From Bryobacterales bacterium (lineage in GTDB: Bacteria > Acidobacteriota > Terriglobia > Bryobacterales > Bryobacteraceae), in NCBI GenBank assembly GCA_003154855.1, contig PMEV01000084.1, forward strand, positions 3,260 to 16,976: DNA of 13,717 nt. Reading direction: 5' to 3'. Each line of letters begins with the position of its first letter. Positions within the stretch are counted from its first letter, which is position 1. Both the position numbers and the translations under genes were made by a program. This document shows positions 13,269 through 13,717 of this stretch, one piece after another. Under the pieces are notes generated by a model, which was not told the DNA's origin, made no database searches, and saw nothing but the letters and a program-made list of their open reading frames with translations.

Positions 13269-13328
13269 GGGGTGGGGGCTTTCCGGAGGGACCCGCCGGC
13301 GGGCTGGCGCTTCCCGATAGCTACTCGG

Positions 13329-13364
13329 AAAAGGGCGGCGCATCGAAAGTGCAGACACCGCCCT
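13329..13364 (-). terminator. Rho-independent terminator of the Flp pilin gene
   Basis: Read on the minus strand, AGGGCGG (13364-13358) pairs with CCGCCCT (13338-13332), and the stem runs into TTTTCC. It begins ten nt after the pilin stop. The loop is long (about 19 nt, with a possible inner GCA/TGC pairing), but the position and T-run fit a terminator. Confidence 0.5.
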
Positions 13365-13374
13365 GACGAGAAGC

Positions 13375-13548
13375 CTAACCGGCCGCATTGGCCAGCAGCG
13401 ATTGGATCTTACTGAACACTTTGCTGATGCTTGAAGAAACACTAGGCATCAGAGCCCCGGCAGCCACCGCAACGAAACCCGCCATCAGGGCATATTCGAT
13501 CAGGTCTTGACCTTGATCGTCTTTCGCAAACTGAATGAGACATTTCAT
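13375..13548 (-). CDS. Flp/Fap-type IVb pilin, short
   Basis: This 57-aa prepilin begins MKCLIQFAKDDQGQDLIEYA. The prepilin peptidase site is G13, followed by mature Glu at +5 (E18) and Tyr at +6 (Y19), the defining Flp signature GxxxxEY. A single hydrophobic helix (about 19-35, ALMAGFVAVAAGALMP) and a short C-terminal helix (VFSKIQSLLANAAG) follow. Such pilins are processed by a TadV-type peptidase and assembled by the Tad system for adhesion. No tad/cpa genes are in the window, which ends about 170 nt upstream of this gene. Only a weak purine-rich ribosome binding site (AAGAAAG) precedes the ATG at 13546-13548. Composition is less GC-rich than its neighbours, as is common for pilin genes. 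Confidence 0.9.
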   Translation of the reverse strand: MKCLIQFAKDDQGQDLIEYALMAGFVAVAAGALMPSVSSSISKVFSKIQSLLANAAG

Positions 13549-13583
13549 GATGTCTTTCTTATCGTCCCGTTTGGCGGTTTCGG

Positions 13584-13606
13584 CGATTTAATCGTATTCG
13601 AATACG
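13584..13606 (-). promoter_or_regulatory. Palindromic site upstream of the Flp pilin gene
   Basis: CGTATTCGAATACG (13593-13606) is a perfect 14-nt palindrome. It overlaps by two bases a second symmetric element, CGATT-T-AATCG (13584-13594). A TATAGT (minus strand, plus 13616-13621) ten bases further upstream could be the -10 box, which would put the palindrome at or just after the transcription start. It looks like an operator; the regulator is unknown. Confidence 0.45.
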
Positions 13607-13717
13607 TGGCGCGAAACTATAGGGGGGAAGGCCTTACACGTCCGGAGAAAGACCGTAGGCAGCCACTAGTGGAAGGCGACCGGCGCGTCGGCGTTCCCAA
13701 TCTTGACGATGCAACGG

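Noticed and set aside
13666..13717. Sixteen-codon open end on the minus strand at the right edge (…CIVKIGNADAPVAFH, stop at 13666-13668)
   Set aside because: It could be the C-terminus of a gene beyond the window, but it is too short to support a call.
1..13717. CRISPR arrays, insertion sequences or rRNA
   Set aside because: Reading through the window showed no regularly spaced repeats, transposase motifs or conserved rRNA segments.

Overview
The window is a GC-rich bacterial chromosome segment. I infer Acidobacteriota, probably the Bryobacterales/Solibacter group. The reasons are the overall style of the genes (GH94 phosphorylase, ArsA-type ATPase with an HSP20-like tail, a small secreted c-type cytochrome, a short Flp pilin) and several TANNAT-type -10 boxes placed very close to start codons. 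This is gestalt recognition and not a database result.

Layout. (1) 1-1070, minus: N-terminal part of a GH94 disaccharide phosphorylase that runs off the left edge. (2) 1230-1727, plus: an unrecognised membrane-anchored coiled-coil protein, converging on a half-size TauE/SafE-like protein (1819-2181, minus). (3) 2260-4181, plus: nadA (quinolinate synthase) and moaA (GTP 3',8-cyclase), overlapping by ATGA. (4) A 375-nt spacer without a recognisable gene. (5) 4557-8741, plus: the centre of interest, a four-gene [NiFe]-hydrogenase module made of an HdrA-like/MvhD-like fusion, an MvhG-like small subunit, an MvhA-like large subunit and a 78-aa unrecognised protein. (6) A spacer ending in a broken second copy of the moaA 3' end (about 8990-9137). 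(7) 9186-10298, plus: an exported aldose 1-epimerase. (8) A minus-strand cluster 12886-10311: an ArsA-family ATPase, a 75-aa cysteine-containing protein, a secreted CxxC protein and a BCP-type peroxiredoxin. (9) 12951-13268, plus: a small monohaem cytochrome c, divergent from arsA. (10) 13375-13548, minus: a 57-aa Flp-type pilin with a terminator and a palindromic upstream region.

How the genes work together. The hydrogenase module looks like the electron-input half of a group 3c (Mvh/Hdr-type) complex: H2 oxidised at the Ni-Fe site of the large subunit, electrons passed through the Fe-S chain of the small subunit to the MvhD [2Fe-2S] domain and then to the HdrA ferredoxin domain. HdrB and HdrC are absent, and the HdrA part has lost its N-terminal cysteines, its canonical Rossmann glycine pattern and much of its flavoprotein body. 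It may therefore no longer bifurcate electrons through a flavin. Together with the 78-aa partner this is the best candidate for an undescribed system here. The module lies between an intact moaA and a degenerate moaA 3' fragment, which suggests it sits in a recombination-derived insertion. No hydrogenase maturation genes (hyp, endopeptidase) are in the window, although the large subunit keeps a 26-residue tail after its DPCxxCxxH motif and so should need one.
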